The notes beneath the pieces were generated by a model that did not search any database, was not told where the DNA came from, and saw only the letters and a program-made list of their open reading frames with translations. Position numbers and translations under genes: made by a program. Below are positions 63,338-64,000 of a stretch of DNA of 64,000 nucleotides, piece by piece. How positions within the stretch are numbered: position 1 is the stretch's first letter; each line of letters starts with the position of its first letter. The DNA comes from Flavobacterium sp. Root420. Its GTDB lineage: Bacteria > Bacteroidota > Bacteroidia > Flavobacteriales > Flavobacteriaceae. The DNA lies in contig NZ_LMEF01000001.1 of the NCBI RefSeq assembly GCF_001427905.1, positions 434,394 through 498,393 of the forward strand, read 5' to 3'.

Positions 63338-63366
63338 TTATAATTCATAACTTATAACTCATAATT
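63338..63366. repeat. 7-bp-phased intergenic array
   Basis: ataattc ataactt ataactc ataattt recur exactly every 7 bases in the bcp-nth gap. Confidence 0.6.
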
Positions 63367-63374
63367 TTTTTCCA

Positions 63375-63513
63375 TGCCCCAGAATGCAGTGAAAACCCCG
63401 GAATTGTGAAAGCTTACATTTTTTGCATTAAGAAAGCGACCGGAGGAAGCTCTTGTTAATGCTTAAAAATGTTGCTTTAACAATGAGGAGTTGAAACGGA
63501 AAGCTGGATTAGG
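63375..63513. repeat. Dispersed structured repeat, family B copy 2
   Basis: It starts tgccccagaatgcagtgaaaa, includes the 20-base core aagcgaccggaggaagctct shared with 37516-37655, and ends gaaacggaaagctggattagg. Flanking arms (gcattaa with ttaatgc) enclose the core. Confidence 0.7.
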
Positions 63514-63559
63514 CACATCATTAAAATTATACTATTTTTACGAGATTAAAAATACGGAA

Positions 63560-64000
63560 ATGAATAAAGAAGCCCGCGTACAATTTGTTATAAATACGTT
63601 AAAAGAACTCTACCCTACTATACCTGTACCATTAGACCATAAAGATCCTTACACTTTATTAATCGCAGTTTTACTTTCGGCACAATGCACGGATGTACGT
63701 GTGAATCAGATTACGCCATTACTTTTTGCAAAGGCTGATAATCCGTATGATATGATTAAAATGTCAGTTGAAGAAATTAAGGAAATTATTCGTCCTTGTG
63801 GTTTATCGCCAATGAAATCGAAAGGAATTCATGGTTTATCGCAAATTTTAATTGATAAACATGAAGGAAAGGTTCCGCAAAGTTTTGAAGCGCTTGAAGA
63901 ATTACCAGCGGTTGGGCATAAAACAGCAAGTGTTGTAATGTCTCAGGCTTTTGGAGTTCCTGCATTTCCGGTTGACACACACATTCATAGATTAATGCAC
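63560..64000 (+). CDS. nth: Endonuclease III (partial, 3' end outside)
   Basis: 147 codons run to the window edge without a stop. The HhH-GPD glycosylase/AP lyase signatures are visible: LLIAVLLSAQCTDVRVNQ, the helix-hairpin-helix LPAVGHKTASVVM with the catalytic Lys in GHKTA, and the catalytic Asp in FPVDTHIHRLMH. The [4Fe-4S] cysteines would lie beyond the window. It excises oxidised pyrimidines. Its start at 63560 follows the repeat-rich gap after bcp. Confidence 0.93.
   Translation, partial: MNKEARVQFVINTLKELYPTIPVPLDHKDPYTLLIAVLLSAQCTDVRVNQITPLLFAKADNPYDMIKMSVEEIKEIIRPCGLSPMKSKGIHGLSQILIDKHEGKVPQSFEALEELPAVGHKTASVVMSQAFGVPAFPVDTHIHRLMH

Larger units (their letters stand above)
63241..63559. 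other. 319-bp intergenic region with repeats
   Basis: No ORF is convincing here. It holds an A/T array (tttagatt words, 63250-63280), a 7-bp-phased array (63338-63366), and a family B structured repeat (63375-63513). Confidence 0.6.

Noticed and set aside
63338..63366. Phased A/T arrays as a CRISPR array
   Set aside because: Units are 7-9 bases and degenerate, with no spacers of constant length and no cas genes.

Overview
The window is a stretch of a low-GC Bacteroidota chromosome, almost certainly Flavobacterium or a close relative. Support comes from TAnnTTTG -7 promoter elements, SusC-like TonB receptors with carboxypeptidase-regulatory N-termini, lipoprotein signals ending in (S)C, short serA next to serC, DUF6xxx small proteins, and many A/T-rich intergenic hairpins. 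I see no rRNA, tRNA, prophage, insertion sequence or CRISPR array. Most of the window is core genome. Both edge genes are cut: a lipoprotein at the left and endonuclease III (nth) at the right.

Layout. 1-8 kb: lipoprotein end, membrane protein, orphan histidine kinase, rlmD with two envelope genes, racemase, RlmL-type methyltransferase, SAM methyltransferase. 8-14 kb: ZIP transporter, an outer-membrane beta-barrel receptor, and two tandem membrane-anchored AraC regulators. 14-21 kb: murQ, DUF6095, a decayed ParE-type toxin-antitoxin pair, pentapeptide-repeat protein, DUF1572, TerC, and a cNMP/CBS/nucleotidyltransferase protein coupled to a DEDD exonuclease. 21-27 kb: PhoX-like lipoprotein and di-haem peroxidase, then two truncated type VI secretion genes (tssF and clpV ends) meeting head to head. 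27-39 kb: parC, an unlisted 41-residue membrane ORF, parE, pncB, transglutaminase-like protein, FMN reductase, YihY, lipoprotein, DUF2459, ychF. 39-49 kb: TonB receptor, ferredoxin, acyl-CoA reductase, serC, serA, small envelope proteins. 49-64 kb: lolD-like ATPase, TIGR02757, receiver-domain fragment, DEAD helicase, lactonase, BatA/VWA protein, a dihydroorotase-like protein lacking metal ligands, hydrolases, MBL protein, conserved unknown protein, bcp, nth.

Functional links: serC/serA make serine; parE/parC make topoisomerase IV; rlmD and the THUMP protein modify 23S rRNA; murQ recycles MurNAc; bcp and the peroxidase handle peroxides; bcp and nth deal with oxidative damage.

The most unusual content lies between and in the ruins of genes: (i) a toxin-antitoxin operon broken by an A-tract indel that alters both reading frames, plus a second frameshift; (ii) the scar of a deleted T6SS cluster between the peroxidase gene and parC; (iii) intergenic inverted repeats whose arms are degenerate tandem arrays with a 7-, 8- or 9-bp period; (iv) at least two dispersed structured repeat families, possibly related to the Flavo-1 RNA.
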